Numbered from the stretch's first letter, positions 48,505 through 62,389 are shown. The stretch: 64,000 bases of DNA from Epiperipatus broadwayi (GCA_028023455.1 JAQFVV010006547.1:250001-314000), one strand, 5' to 3'. The notes: generated by a model from the letters alone, not told the origin. Translations and numbers: made by a program.

Positions 48505-48850
48505 TGATCATCATTTCTTATGCTTGCTCAAGCTGTTAAAACAGGCAAAACTCTCTATACAGTAGTGCCACTCAGTGCAAGTCAGAGTAATCAATGGATG
48601 CAAAAAGGTTTGTGCATAAAATCCTTATCTATCCCCAGCATATTCATATGCAGTGCTCTCAGATCCAAGGTTCCTCACTGATGAAAGCCACAAGCTAGAA
48701 ACTAGTCTGGGGATATTGGATGAGTAGGCTGGGGATATTAGATGAGTAGGCACTAGATAGGGATTTTATGCACAAACCTTTTTGCATCCATTGATTACTC
48801 TGACTTGCACTGAATGGCATTACTGAATGGAGAGTTTTCCCTGTTTTAAA
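48505..48850. mobile_element. Family R1 foldback copy with target duplication
   Basis: A 346-bp insert between TGCAAAATTTACA (48492-48504) and TGCAAAATTACA (48851-48862). It starts TGATCATCATTTCTTATGC. About 90-bp inverted arms (about 48537-48628 and 48758-48848, containing ACTCTCTATACAGTAGTGCC and its complement) enclose the R1 core CTGATGAAAGCCACAAGC. A short internal duplication (TGGGGATATTGGATGAGTAGGC) is present. A minus-strand open frame here is incidental. Confidence 0.8.
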
Positions 48851-48864
48851 TGCAAAATTACAAT

Positions 48865-51855
48865 AGTGATCTTCCGTAGACAAGTTTAATACTATTTTAA
48901 CCTTTGAACTTTACCACATACTGTTCTTTTTCTTAATGCGTTTTCATTTTCAGGAATAATTTATCAGTGGTAAAAATGACTCTTATTTTTCTATTACAAC
49001 GAATGTGCTGATATAATTATATGTTTTTAACTTTACTAAATCCAGTTTTAAATAAAGCTTTTAATGTTTAATATAACTTAGATTTTATTCTAAAAAATGT
49101 TTCTATTATTAATATTATTATTATAAATATTGTTTACAAACGTTGCTGCTATGAAAATTGCGGTATAGTAAATCTGAGATTTCGTGCCGTAATATATTAT
49201 ATTTATAACACAATGAATGATAATTGTATTTGTTTATATATTTAAAGCTTTCAGGCTAAGATGCTTAAGACTGGCTTATATATATATATAAAAGTTAAGT
49301 TTAGAAAAGGTGTATCAACCTTTTCTATCAAAATCTCTGTCTCGTGTCTAAGCTTGATTATTTATTATATATCTGTTTTAAAATCTGATTGGCTTTCTCT
49401 GTTATAATTGCGCATGTGAGAAAGGCTAGCATACTTTCAATTTATTATTATTAATTATATATTCAAGTACTGAAATTTATATAAATTTTTTAATGGCATG
49501 CATTTGTAATTATGTGTTGTCTTGTCTAATATAATTTAATAGTTGCTAATAATTTTTATTGTATCTTAAATAAATTATTTAGTGATATTCGTTATTAATT
49601 TCCTCATCTTTTGCAGGAAGAGGAGAATATTGAATGCAATAGTTCCTTTCTTGCTTTCTGTATCATTAAAAGAATAGAATTTTATTTTGCTCATTTTGCT
49701 AAATCCTCTCAATGATTGGTTTTATCTTTTTTTATATATTCAAGTACCACTTGATCATTTTTACTTTAGATTTAATTTATATTCAACAGCAACCCAATTC
49801 ATAAAAACTGATTTTTAAAGATATCTAAATAAACAGTATTTGTAAGTTTCAATCTATTTTTATCAAGAAATAAAATCTGAATTCTGGAAAATTATGTATC
49901 CAACTATTTCTTATTGATTTACTTATTTTTATTTTATACAATACATTAATATGAGTGAGTGTTTTATTGCTAAAATGCTTTATTTTTATTTTATTATTAA
50001 TTAGACTTCAAAAACTAATTTAAGAGACTGATGTTTGGAATTATATTTATTTTAAAAGATTCTTGATTTTGATATTTTATGAATTATTAACAAAATGCAA
50101 AAAGTTTTATATTATCTTTCTTAACTTAATTAACATTTTGATATTGATATTGAAAAGACTTTTAATTTAGATAGTCTCACTAGATATCTTGTATGTATTG
50201 CTGAAATTACTGGTAAATCAGGAAGAGTTCAGGATATTGGATTGGTGGTAAGTAGTAACAATATAATTGATCTTTTTGTCTCATCAGTACACACACACAC
50301 ATATATATATATGTACTTGCAGTTACACACATATATACATATAATTTATTTTTCTAATAAGCAATCTGTTCTTTAAAATGTATATTGTCTTTTATTTTGA
50401 TTTTATTTCTCTATCATTTATATAATTATTTAGAGTAACATTAATTCATTTTATATCTAGCATATTACAACATAATGAAGAATTAATATATATGTTTCAT
50501 AGAATAAAAAGAAAATTCTCTGTATGAGGCATTGATAATTTAACATTGCTTCATTTAATTGCATATTTGTAATGCCACAAAATTATTTATTATATATATG
50601 TGTGTGTAGATAAATTAACAATCTTAATATTGGAAACATTCTTTAGTATATTTCATCACTATATCTTCTGTCAGCTGCTAAATCACTACCCATTCTCTTT
50701 AAAAAATAACTTTTCTTTTTTTACATTAATATTACCAACTAAACTGACTTATTATAAAAACATCAATAATAAATTCAATCCATCTTTTATAAATGTGCTT
50801 ATTCTAAATAAGCTAAACACAAAGTAAACAAAATACAGTATTTTTAAAAGTAATTTATTATTTCGAATCTTTTGTTAATAAATTAATATTTATATATGAA
50901 ATTTGATGACATATGTAAATAAATTAGTTAAATATAAGCTTTAATGACAATATATATATATATAATGCATTTTCACTGCGCCATCAACCTATTTTTATCT
51001 TAACACAGAGTATGCATTATTAACTGAGCTGATTTTATTCTAAAGATTTTCAGTGACCACAAATTATTGTAAATTATTATACATAAAAAAGATTGTGAAA
51101 TATTAATTTTCTGCTCAAAAAAAAATAATTGGGCAACTATGCAATAAGTATTATGATCAAGTATTAACATTTGATCATCATCATTCATTGTTAGCTATTA
51201 CTTGCCTCCTCTTAACTTAATTTAGTGATTCATATATTTAGAGTTCCTGCATAAAAGAAGCTTTTGAATTAATGTTATGAAAAATAATAATAATTCTTGT
51301 TTTTTAAATTTTGCTCTGTAAATAAATATTTATATTATAATTTATGATGGGGGGGGGGGGCAAGAATTATTTTATTATGATTACTTTTTTATAAAGTTAA
51401 AACAGATAAAAGGAAGTATTCAATATGACTCAGTATTGCCATCTTTTGATTGTATTATAGTCACCTATGGCAATAAAATCACTTCATAATACAATATTTT
51501 TTGCTTTTTTAAATTTTTTTTTTATTGTGATTAATATTTGCCCAGAGATTTACAAGATAGATTATTAGTCCCATTATCTCAATAGTTACACACACACACA
51601 AACACACGAAACATTTGAAAACCTAGGAACACTTCATATAATGAAATTTCAAACAACTAATTTTATTAGAATGTGATTTACAATTTTATTCAGAATGTGA
51701 GTATAATGGAAAGCATTAGACATTTTTAGATATTTCAATATTTTGAAAATGTATTCACATTTAAAAGCAGTAAATGTTATCATAATATATAAGTATTATT
51801 ATTATTGAAATTGTAGTTAAGTGGTATGAGGTTCTTTTATTTTGACCAATATATT
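48865..51855. other. AT-rich non-coding stretch
   Basis: Three kilobases without recognisable genes. It holds CA/TA compound microsatellites at 50289-50312 and 50590-50607, a G10 run at 51350, and a CA tract near 51590. Confidence 0.6.
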
Positions 51856-51873
51856 TTTTATTATGCAAATGTT

Positions 51874-52128
51874 AAAACAGGCAAAACTCACTATACATAT
51901 AGCCACACACAGCAAGCTAGAGTAATCAATGGATGCCAGGAGGCTTGTGCATAAAATCCCTATCTAGTGCCTACTCATCCAATCTCCCCAGACTAGTTTC
52001 TGGCTTGTGGCCTTCATCAGTGAGGAGCCTTGGATCTGAGAGCACTGTATGTGGGAATATGTATAGTGAGTTTTGCCTGTTTTAACAATAGTTATACACA
52101 AGCATAAGAGGTGGTGGTCATGTGATGA
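51874..52128 (+). mobile_element. Family R1 copy with 16-bp target duplication
   Basis: A 255-bp insert between perfect TTATTATGCAAATGTT copies (51858-51873, 52129-52144). The left end is AAAACAGGCAAAACTC; the right end is GCATAAGAGGTGGTGGTCA. The core is ATCTCCCCAGACTAGTTTC and TTCATCAGTGAGG. The outer ATGATCACC-type arm is present only on the right. The perfect, long target duplication makes retroposition likely. Confidence 0.85.
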
Positions 52129-52149
52129 TTATTATGCAAATGTTTTTAC

Positions 52150-55100
52150 TGCTTTAATAAAATCAGATTCACACAAGTGAGAGAATTCTTTATTTGAATG
52201 AGTTCGGTGTTAGAATTCCCTCTTCTATCCATGAGATAGAATGTATGAAATAAAGAATGAAAAGTTAGATGCAGATGTCTTTGAAGGGTGTCCAAAATTA
52301 TTTTGAATTAAAAAGTCTGAAAATTTCTATTGCAGTAGATCTGATTGAGATGTGATTATGAATTATGTAGATTGGGGGAATAAAGAAATACAAATTACAT
52401 TAAATACTTATCTAGACAATGAAAACTTATTTTTTTTGTTCATCTTTCTTTAAATTATGATTGTTCTAATTAAAACAAATTATCTATTATAACATATGCT
52501 CATACACATTATATGAACATTTTATTCAGAATAGTCAAGCATTATCCAGATACTTCCAAGTTAAATATTCTAAATGCATATTTGTCTAAAAGTAATATTA
52601 CAACTTTTAAAGCTGTAAATTCATTGCATATTATTTTTCAATAAATACTACTATTATTACTGCAACAACAATAGAAATAAAATTAAACATACATTTATAA
52701 GATCGTACTTATTCCTGAAATTGACATTATTAACATTAACAATATTAATTTTATATGTACATGAATAATATTTTTTAAATTAATATAAAATCTGTTTGAT
52801 CTTCAAAAATTCAAATTCTAGACTCCAAGCCAAAGGCAATTAATAATATTTTATCATTACTTTTTTTTTTTAGCGCAATTTATTTTAACATCTAAATTTT
52901 ATTATTAATTCTTTATTTTAGTATGACATAATTTTGTCAGTTGACTTTTTTTTTTAATTGAAAATATCTCACAAAAGGACAAATCTATTATCTAAAAATG
53001 GTAATATTCAAACATGTATAAGTAAAAGGAAAGACAAAAAAAAAAACAAAGTTCTTTTTGTATATATAAATTATAAATACATACCTTTTTCATATTCTTT
53101 AAAAGTTTTGTGGATCAACTGCCAACACATCTGCCTGTCATGCTTATCTATTTATCAAGTATTGGTTGGGTAAACAAATTTTATTAGGCTCTAGTTAGAA
53201 GTAAATTTTTTTCCAAGTAACTGGTCCATAAATAACTCAGATAGCCATCTAATATTGATTGATAAACAGCTACCAAGATAATTTAATATAGCGACATAAA
53301 ACAAAGGAAAATTGCTAAAACCCTCACTACTCATCATTTGTGACAAGGCTGGTGAGTAGTCAGTTCTTTTATATATATATGAGTGAATATACAGAAAGAT
53401 TTTTGATCTGAAAAGGACAGTTTAAAGGATAACTATCTACTCTACATTTATTAACATTATTTTTGAAGGATTGAATATTTCATGAGAGAAAGAGATTGCT
53501 ACATTTCATATATAAGCAGCATGATTAACTAAACATTTATTAACATTGGGAAATATGAAATATAACTAGAGAAACATTATGAAGATGATGAAAAGCCTAA
53601 TATATAAATAATTTATTTTCATTAGTGAGAGAAACCAATGGAGTAAGTTCAGACAAACAATGAAATAGGGTTGCAAGTAATAGGAAGAAATAGGAGATAA
53701 GTAATTAATTAATTGAATATACTTTAGATCTTATAGATAGAAGTAGACTGGAATTTTCTATCCCAGATCTAAATACCTAATAGAAAATTGTATATATATA
53801 TCTTTGAAGAAAAAAAAACCCTCATAAATACAAAATCAAGTTGCAGAGAAGTGGGGGGGGGGCATATATATATATACAGACATGATAAAAATTGGAGTTT
53901 AGATTAATTAAATTGAACTAACCTAGAAACCCAATTAATTATTTTGTGATTAGAATTTCAGAAAAACATATTTATTTAATTTTAGTTTGATCGAGCAAAG
54001 CAAAGAAAGTAATCATAAAAAAAAAGTTGAAATGTAAAATGCTATTTATTTGCAAAACTATGAATTATTTTAGACATAGCAGGAAAAAAAATGTATGAAG
54101 AAGAAACAGAATTAAACAAAGAATAGAACCTAGTATTTATGGAATATGTATTAGACAAAAATTCATTTACTACTGTGACTTAATGGGGTGTTGCCATATT
54201 GACTTTTTTAAAGAATTGATTTGAAACACAATTTTTACAATAATTTCAGTTTTAATAATGTTAGAACAAAAAGCTATACATTGATAGAAACTAGAAAAAC
54301 TAAAGAAAAATATAAGCTAAGAAAAATAGTGATTACCATTAAAAAAACTATAAAAATTATAATAATAATTTCAATATCCTAAAAAAAATTACTTTTCCCT
54401 TGGTTCATAATTTCTAATTTACCATAACTAAGTTTTAAAATTAATTTTCATTGATAATTTCTTTGTATTTCTCACAAAATTCTGATTCAAAACATATGTA
54501 ATATTTCTTAGCTGAAATAATCCATAACTTTAGAATTTACAAAAAAGAAAACCATAAGAATTCATCATTTTTTTTTGTATCCCAGAAGTTAAAAAATATC
54601 AAGGCATTTATAAGAAAAAAGGTTATTCCCAAATAAAAGATACAAAATAAATTATTTCCAGAAGGTGGATATGCATTTTTATTTGTAACAATTGGCTTCT
54701 TGTATATCCAAACTAGAAATTGAAGGCCACTGTTTTTATCAATGATAAAATGAGTATCCTCTCTTCATTTTATATTTTTTTGTGCATACCAGTGATAGTG
54801 TCTTGTTATATTTATTGTTTGACAGAGATATAATTTATTTGCATATAGTTCATTTGCTATCTGTAAACTCGTAAATAATGTGATGCAAGATGTGGTAAAA
54901 TTACTGATTCCACAGCATGAGTATGAAGGTATAGGCAAGAATCTTGATTTGATTCTTTGCTAGCATACAATTCCATGTGGTATACATAATCATTGTGGCT
55001 ATTACCACACACCCATCACTGAAACCTGTCTTTATTAGTTTTAAGACTGTATATTGTCACATAGTACTATGCCCAGAAATTTTGTGTTTGCTTCATCAAC

Positions 55101-57760
55101 TACAACCTTTCTGTGCATCTGATAATCAGTCTTAAAATTTATATTGTACTGCTCTATAATAGCATAATTTTATAGATATAGTTAAAATCATTACTAGTTA
55201 TACAAACAGACACACTATAACAAACACACTAATATAAATACAGACATGCTAATAAATTATTAAACCTTTTGCTAATCATTATGTCTTTAAAATAAGGTTG
55301 CCTCAAACTTGGATCAGAACCCCAAAATTATGTTCTATATAATTGACTAATTTTAAATATGTAGTCAAAATCATTACTTATTATACAAGCACAGACATGC
55401 TACTACAAACATACTAACAAAAGATACTTATTACTGACAATTACTTTAATCAAATAATATCTTTTTAAACGAATAATAATCAAATAATAAAAAAAATATA
55501 AAATTGAATACTTATGTTATTACATTTGTTTTCAGGATGAAGGTCTTGAAATTGCAAAATCTTAGATGAATGTTGACTCCATTTACAAATTAAATTTTTG
55601 CCATCAAAATTGTGCATCTTATTTTCTTTATACAATCTAATAAATTGAGCAAAAAAATTATAAATAAATGGACTTATATTAATAAAAAAAATTAATAAAA
55701 AATCTAATGTTTATCTGATTATAACATGGCATACATCATTCGAAAAAGTGATTGAAACTGCAAAGAATGATAATATTTAACACATGCATAGTCCATTCAG
55801 TTTTCCTGCAATTTTAAAATGAAAACAAAGAAATTATAATTTCAAATGCTGTGATGTCATTAAATAACCAACTAATAAAAAGAAAACTATATATCCATTT
55901 TGTAAACTCACTATGTAAACCATATGGTGCAGATCTGAATTGAAAACCTTGGCAATATATAAAATAACTATGCAACTTTTTAAATGCCTCAGATTATAAG
56001 CTATTTACATCATATATATTTGCTAATAAAATCACTGGTAAAATGATTGCTTCTAAAACTATACCATCTATAATTTGTTGGTATGAAGTAAGTTGGAGAT
56101 TGATTACTTTAGTTTTAAAAAGATCTAATTTATCAGAAAGCTTTAGTGCACAACTGAGCACCAGAATAACATTATAAGACAAGTTTAAAATGATAGGTTA
56201 AATGTTATTTGGGCAAGAAGATTTCTATTATTAGGATCAAATGAACATTACCTATTAACCATGTATTGTTGCAAAATAGTGTGAAAAAGAAGAAAAAAGC
56301 TTTTTCTTTTCCTCTAAGGCAAAAAAAAAAGTACAAATCTTGAATCTTATAAAAAGAAATAAAATCATGTTTAATATCATTTGTGACTAGTAGAAATAAT
56401 TTGTTCAACAAACAACAAATATTTTACTGCAACAATTCACTTCGTATTGTTATATAAACTATGTAAGCATAAATAAATGATAGATAGAGGACTATGTGAT
56501 TTGACATTTCCTGCATATTTGAAATCTTTTAAGGCTCAACATTGTCATCATTTAAGGTCTTCAGGTCTATCAAGCTTTCATATTTTTAATATTGAGCTAG
56601 ATTCTTCTGCATTTAGACATTTTGGATCCCACAATGGGTGTCAAATCACATTTCAAAATTTTTCCTTGGCTTTTTATCTTCTTTGGTTTATCTTATCTAA
56701 AAGTTTCATCATTTTCTTTTTGAATCTCTTCATGAAAGTGTTGATTTAGATTGATATTATAATATTTTTGCATTCATTTCCACAAACTCATAATAATGTC
56801 TCAATGAATCATTTACAGAGTTTCATCACATGATTAAGAAAATCATATACTTTTATTTAGAATGGTCTGAAGAGAAAACAACTTCTAACTGAACTCTCCA
56901 CCCCTCTTCTCAAATAGTTTTTTTTAATTTTCATATCTAATGCATCAGTACATAAATCATTCATTCCCATCTTTATCACATGAAAGTAGTAATCCTTTTG
57001 AAGATTCATATAGTGTTTAAATATCATAATAGTTACAATGAAATAACACATTCACTAATAATGAGAAATATTTTTTGACTTTTTTTTAATGTGGCCCATT
57101 CTTTTCTATTGTACCCATTTTTTTTCCTTCTCATTGCCATTTTACTTTTTTTTTCAGCTGAACATTGATCCAAAATTAATATTATAATAAATTACTCAGA
57201 ATATTTAACTAGTTATTTCATTATTGAGAAGGAAGTTTAGGCAGTGGTCAAATTTTTAGAATAATAATTCCTAAAAGTAATAATAGTAACAATAATAGAA
57301 CATTTTAAAATCATTTACAATATTTGACATTTAATGTGTGTTGTACATCAATAAATACAAAACAGATGTGTGTGACATTTAGATAATTATGTGATTAATG
57401 TTCCAACTCCAGAGACTTAGTTGGCTGAAGTGAATTTTGGAAGACATTTGCATGGGTTTTGCCAATGCTTGTGATTGTATGTTTGAAATCTAAGAATAAG
57501 TTATTAATTATAAATAATATTGTGATACATGAATAAGAAAGAGTAAAATGATAAAAAGAAAAAGAATAGAGATTATCATGTGCTGCTTTGAGGGACAAGA
57601 AATAAATTTTAATTTCACTAAATTTAAAGTCTATATATAAAATTACATGAAGAGTAACAGTGTTTAACGTAATAAATTAAACTTTATATGTAATTCTTTT
57701 TCTCTCACTCCACTTATGTTTAGTATAAGATTGAGTAATCAGCAATTGCTGAATTGTAGT
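52150..57760. other. AT-rich non-coding stretch
   Basis: More than 5 kb without recognisable coding remnants. It contains a G9 run (53851) and (TA)n tracts. A diverged duplication of about 182 bp pairs 55177-55240 with 55358-55425 (GTTAAAATCATTAC... / GTCAAAATCATTAC...). The frames at 55994-56182, 56205-56411 and 56477-56749 show no known domain. Confidence 0.55.
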
Positions 57761-57764
57761 GGTT

Positions 57765-57920
57765 AATAAATTCTAACCACTGCTGTTCTATCTATATCCC
57801 CAGATTAATTTTTGAATTATGATTTTTATTAGTCCAGAGCTTTATATCTGGGAATAATGCACCTGGATTTTTGAGATCTAATGCATGTTTTCTCCAGCAG
57901 CTATCTGTTACACCATTATT
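57765..57920 (-). repeat. Family R1 copy, diverged
   Basis: The minus strand reads AGCTGCTGGAGAAAACATGC...CCAGGTGCATTATTCCCAG...CTGGGGATATAG. This preserves the head and core order of the 13.5-kb copy with many changes. Confidence 0.6.
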
Positions 57921-58204
57921 TTATTACTAAACTATCACCTCAAATTTAAAAGTACATTATTGTTTTGAATCTAAACTTACTCATTGTGTTGTTATACAAG
58001 TCTGACATCAGTTCATTATCTAAATTATGATGTTCTTAGATTTTTAATAGCTTTAAACATATTTTTAATTCTCTGATTAGAATTGGTACCAAATGCAATG
58101 TTATCTAATAGAAAAATCTCTCTTTTTCATCTCTGTTATGCCAACTAGTATGAATTTAGTAATCATTAGATTCTGGGTAGAGGTGTTAAGAAATCATATT
58201 AGTG

Positions 58205-58470
58205 GGATGATAGCTTGATAGTGAGACAAAAGAACAAAAGATTGCTATTGGAGGAAAGATGCATTCGATCCAAAAATTCCAAATACACTACTCCCAGAAC
58301 AAAGCTAGTCACTGATGAAATCCATAACCTAGAAACTAGTCTAGAGATATAGTTGACTATATTGAATAAGATTTATTGCATCTATTGATTACTTTACATT
58401 AAGTGACAAAACTAAGGTGAGACAAAAAGAATTTTGCTACTGGAGAACATTGTGTAAGCTGGAATTATTG
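58205..58470 (+). repeat. Family R1-related copy, diverged
   Basis: Head ATTGCTATTGGAGGAAAGATGC, core CACTGATGAAATCCATAACC and GAAACTAGTCTAGAGATATAG. A phrase GTGAGACAAAA-GAA-TTGCTA-TGGAG occurs at both ends (about 58219 and 58417). Confidence 0.6.
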
Positions 58471-58474
58471 TGGT

Positions 58475-60050
58475 GTTTTATTAATATATATTTATATGTA
58501 TGTGTGTGAGTAAAAGATAAAACCTTAACATATAATTGAAATTTGTTATATTTTTTCCAAAAGAGTAAATGAGAAGAAAAACATTACTAATCAGATTAAT
58601 CAACTCTTACTAGTTACTGAGTTAGTTATCATCCAAATACTGAAAAAAAAAATTGAACTGCTAATAAATCTAAATTTAATGTTTCAGGTGTTGATAGGCT
58701 TTCATATATATATATATATGAATGCACATGCACGTTATTTATATATGTGTAAAATACTATAGATATGCCATTAAATATTATTATATATTTAATTTAATAT
58801 ATATATAAGCGTAACTTAATATATTAAATATGCATTTTTTTTATTAGTCTAGTTTCTAGAAACTGTTTATTGCATCAGGTGTTTTTTTTTTCTATTGACA
58901 ATTTTTTTTATTTGATTCAGGTACAGTGGTAATGATCTTTTGATTTTAAGAAATTACAATATATTAAAATGTGAAAACTGTGTAAAAAGCAATGGAAAAA
59001 TCTTGTCATTTAGAGCCTTAATGTTCTCACTGTTTAATGATAGATTATCTTTAATGTAAATCAGTCTTAAGTAGCCCAAGTACACAAGCTAATAAAATGA
59101 GGCTGGAAATTGAGAATCAGTTGATAAAAAAAAAATCTACAGATTTTGTATAATACATATATGTGTGTGTTTGTCTTTGTGTATGTGTGCTCTGAAATAA
59201 ATTATCCATGCATTGAAAGCTGCTTATAATTATTTTCCATAAGTATAGTGCAGAATAATAAAATAGTGATATATATATATATAGAAATTTAAACTTTATA
59301 TTTAATTTTAGATTTAAAACAATTAATTACAATATTTTTTTCCTTCTTATTCTCTCAGGTGTTGAGTTTTTTTTTTTGCATTTTTGAATATTTGAAGAAT
59401 TAATTGTTAACAAGAAAAATTTGCAGTAAAAAACATTGAAAATGTGAAGACCATTAATATAATTCAGAAAAACAAAACATGAAAAATAGAAAAAATGGCA
59501 TGCTGGAATCATTTGAACAATATAGCTTAGCATTACAAATAGAAAAGATTTATATTAATCAATTTTTATACTTTTTAAGATATGACTAAGGTTTTTAAGT
59601 ATTGCTTTAAAAATTGTGAGAGTGTATGAGATTCTCTTAGCAATCTGAAATAATGTTAAAGCTACACTATAGATTTGAGGAAAAATCATGGATTTGACAT
59701 ATTAATGGTTTTTGTAAACAAATAATTTTGTTAAAAAATAAAGAATGTTTACAATCATCATGTTTTGGTAGTGATATTCAAATTAAATTTTTTTATTTTT
59801 ACCTCAGCCTCACTATTAGGAATGGGAATATATTCTATTTACAATATTCCAGCATCATCTCCTGTAAGCTGGAGTACTTAGTGAGCACGAAGTGATAGAG
59901 TTTTAGATATTATAGCCATTCTAATGTCAGACTTTTATAACTATGAAAGCAAATTAGTTTAGATTCATAATTATAGAATATTTTAATTTTAGGACATTAG
60001 TATAAATAATATAAAAGAAATAATAATGGATTGCTAGATATGTAGTTATA
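58475..60050. other. AT-rich non-coding stretch
   Basis: Nothing recognised; (TA)n and TG microsatellites (58704-58720, 59158-59190). Confidence 0.55.
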
Positions 60051-60059
60051 ATCCAATTC

Positions 60060-60130
60060 TTTTCATTGATGAAAGCCAATAATCTGAAATTAGTCTGAGG
60101 ATTTGATTCATTAAAGTTCCTTGATTATTC
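60060..60130 (+). repeat. Family R1 core remnant
   Basis: CATTGATGAAAGCCAATAATC...AAATTAGTCTGAGGAT matches the R1 core with substitutions; the ends are not recognisable. Confidence 0.45.
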
Positions 60131-60838
60131 AAAGTATAATAAGTATTTTTGGTTTGAAATAAATATAGTGGACCTTTGCTTTTAAAAAATACATGGAATA
60201 TCTACATTTTATATTGCTTTGTGGATTTACAATATCTCAATATGGAACAATCTTAGAGAAAATACAGTATTGATTGAATTTCTACTTGTTTTTATATAGG
60301 AATTATTATTTTATTTATAATTTTGAATATATTTTAATTATATTTATGTAGTATAGTGTAATGCAAAAAATAAAATAAAAAATAAACAGATATAATTTTA
60401 AGTAATAACTAATCACAAAATTATTTATTGGGAATACATTAGATGATATTAATAATAGAGATAATTTTTTTATATATTAAATGCTTTTATTGACTGCATA
60501 CTAAATAGAAATAAAATAATTGTTTTTCAATCACAATTGTCGTTTTTAGAATTAATTTAAGTAAAAGCATGGTGGCTACAGAAATTAATTATGACAATCT
60601 TTGTTATAAAAATAGGGATTGACTTAGTTAATTTCTTCCCCACCCCCCATTCTTTTATTCCATTAAATCTATATCTTCAATTGTAGTTAAAGAAATAATT
60701 ATTTTATTTCTTTTTAGTGCACAGTCAATAAAAGTATTTAATATATATATAAATTATTATATTTAAGTTTTTAGTATTGGCAAAATGAATGAAAATATAA
60801 AATTATATTGTACTTTAAATTGACTGGACACTTTAATT
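60131..60838. other. AT-rich non-coding stretch
   Basis: Nothing recognised; ends in a (TA)n tract at 60839-60860. Confidence 0.55.
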
Positions 60839-60860
60839 GATATATATATATATATATATA

Positions 60861-62389
60861 TGTCCACAGATGGCGTCCTACCAAAAACACCTATCAAGCG
60901 TATTTTCGTTTACATAAACGTCAGAGTAGTTAGTATTCACTATCTCTAACTATAATTCCACTTTCAGATCATGATTTCAAGCTATTTGCTATCGTCAGTG
61001 AAAGACAGGAATAAAGAAACTAGATCTAAATACAAACTCTGAGCGTTTATGAAACAATTTCTATTCAGCTTGCAAGCGTGAATTTTTTAGACACGTAATG
61101 TCTTCAAACTCAGCATAGCAAACCAGATAGCTATATGGGTCTGATCTCAGTTCAGCATCACCACATAGTAGAAGCCTCTGCAATCTATATCATTGCAAGA
61201 AAGACCTCAAAGGTACATTTATGATAAACAAAAATGCAAGTTAAAAAACTTGCTAACGCTTGTATTTATGTCCACAGATGGCGTCCTACCAAAAACACCT
61301 ATCAAGCGTATTTTCGTTTACATAAACGTCAGAGTAGTTAGTATTCACTATCTCTAACTATAATTCCACTTTCAGATCATGATTTCAAGCTATTTGCTAT
61401 CGTCAGTGAAAGACAGGAATAAAGAAACTAGATCTAAATACAAACTCTGAGCGTTTATGAAACAATTTCTATTCAGCTTGCAAGCGTGAATTTTTTAGAC
61501 ACGTAATGTCTTCAAACTCAGCATAGCAAACCAGATAGCTATATGGGTCTGATCTCAGTTCAGCATCACCACATAGTAGAAGCCTCTGCAATCTATATCA
61601 TTGCAAGAAAGACCTCAAAGGTACATTTATGATAAACAAAAATGCAAGTTAAAAAACTTGCTAACGCTTGTATTTATGTCCACAGATGGCGTCCTACCAA
61701 AAACACCTATCAAGCGTATATTTCGTTTACATAAACGTCAGAGTAGTTAGTATTCACTATCTCTAACTATAATTCCACTTTCAGATCATGATTTCAAGCT
61801 ATTTGCTATCGTCAGTGAAAGACAGGAATAAAGAAACTAGATCTAAATACAAACTCTGAGCGTTTATGAAACAATTTCTATTCAGCTTGCAAGCGTGAAT
61901 TTTTTAGACACGTAATGTCTTCAAACTCAGCATAGCAAACCAGATAGCTATATGGGTCTGATCTCAGTTCAGCATCACCACATAGTAGAAGCCTCTGCAA
62001 TCTATATCATTGCAAGAAAGACCTCAAAGGTACATTTATGATAAACAAAAATGCAAGTTAAAAAACTTGCTAACGCTTGTATTTATGTCCACAGATGGCG
62101 TCCTACCAAAAACACCTATCAAGCGTATTTTCGTTTACATAAATGTCAGAGTAGTTAGTATTCACTATCTCTAACTATAATTCCACTTTCAGATCATGAT
62201 TTCAAGCTATTTGCAAATAGCTTGAAATCATGATCTGAAAGTGGAATTATAGTTAGAGATAGTGAATACTAACTACTCTGACGTTTATGTAAACGAAAAT
62301 ACGCTTGATAGGTGTTTTTGGTAGGACGCCATCTGTGGACATAAATACAAGCGTTAGCAAGTTTTTTAACTTGCATTTTTGTTTATCAT
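60861..62389. repeat. 408-bp tandem array ending in a perfect palindrome
   Basis: Units begin at TGTCCACAGATGGCG: 60861, 61269, 61677 (each 408-409 bp) and 62086 (partial, to 62213). Units are practically identical; I see one extra base near 61717 and one substitution near 62142. At 62213/62214 the sequence turns back on itself with no spacer. Positions 62214-62389 are the inverse of 62038-62213 (176-bp arms). Both outer edges lie in TA-rich sequence. The unit has no open frame of note. Hairpins GCAAGTT/AACTTGC, ACGCTTG/CAAGCGT and CGTTTA/TAAACG cluster around the unit junction. The family is not recognised. Confidence 0.95.

Noticed and set aside
48695-48883. 62-residue minus-strand open frame
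   Set aside because: Lies in an R1 repeat copy and crosses its target duplication.
56477-56749. 90-residue plus-strand open frame
   Set aside because: No known domain, no splice or codon evidence; the opposite strand also gives only scattered fragments.
62270-62320. Hammerhead-like string CTGACG-TTTATGTAAA-CGAAA on the inverse of the 408-bp unit
   Set aside because: The core would need CTGANGA before stem II. Two core bases are missing, and no NUH cleavage site with a matching stem III could be placed. It is explained as the palindrome CGTTTACATAAACG.
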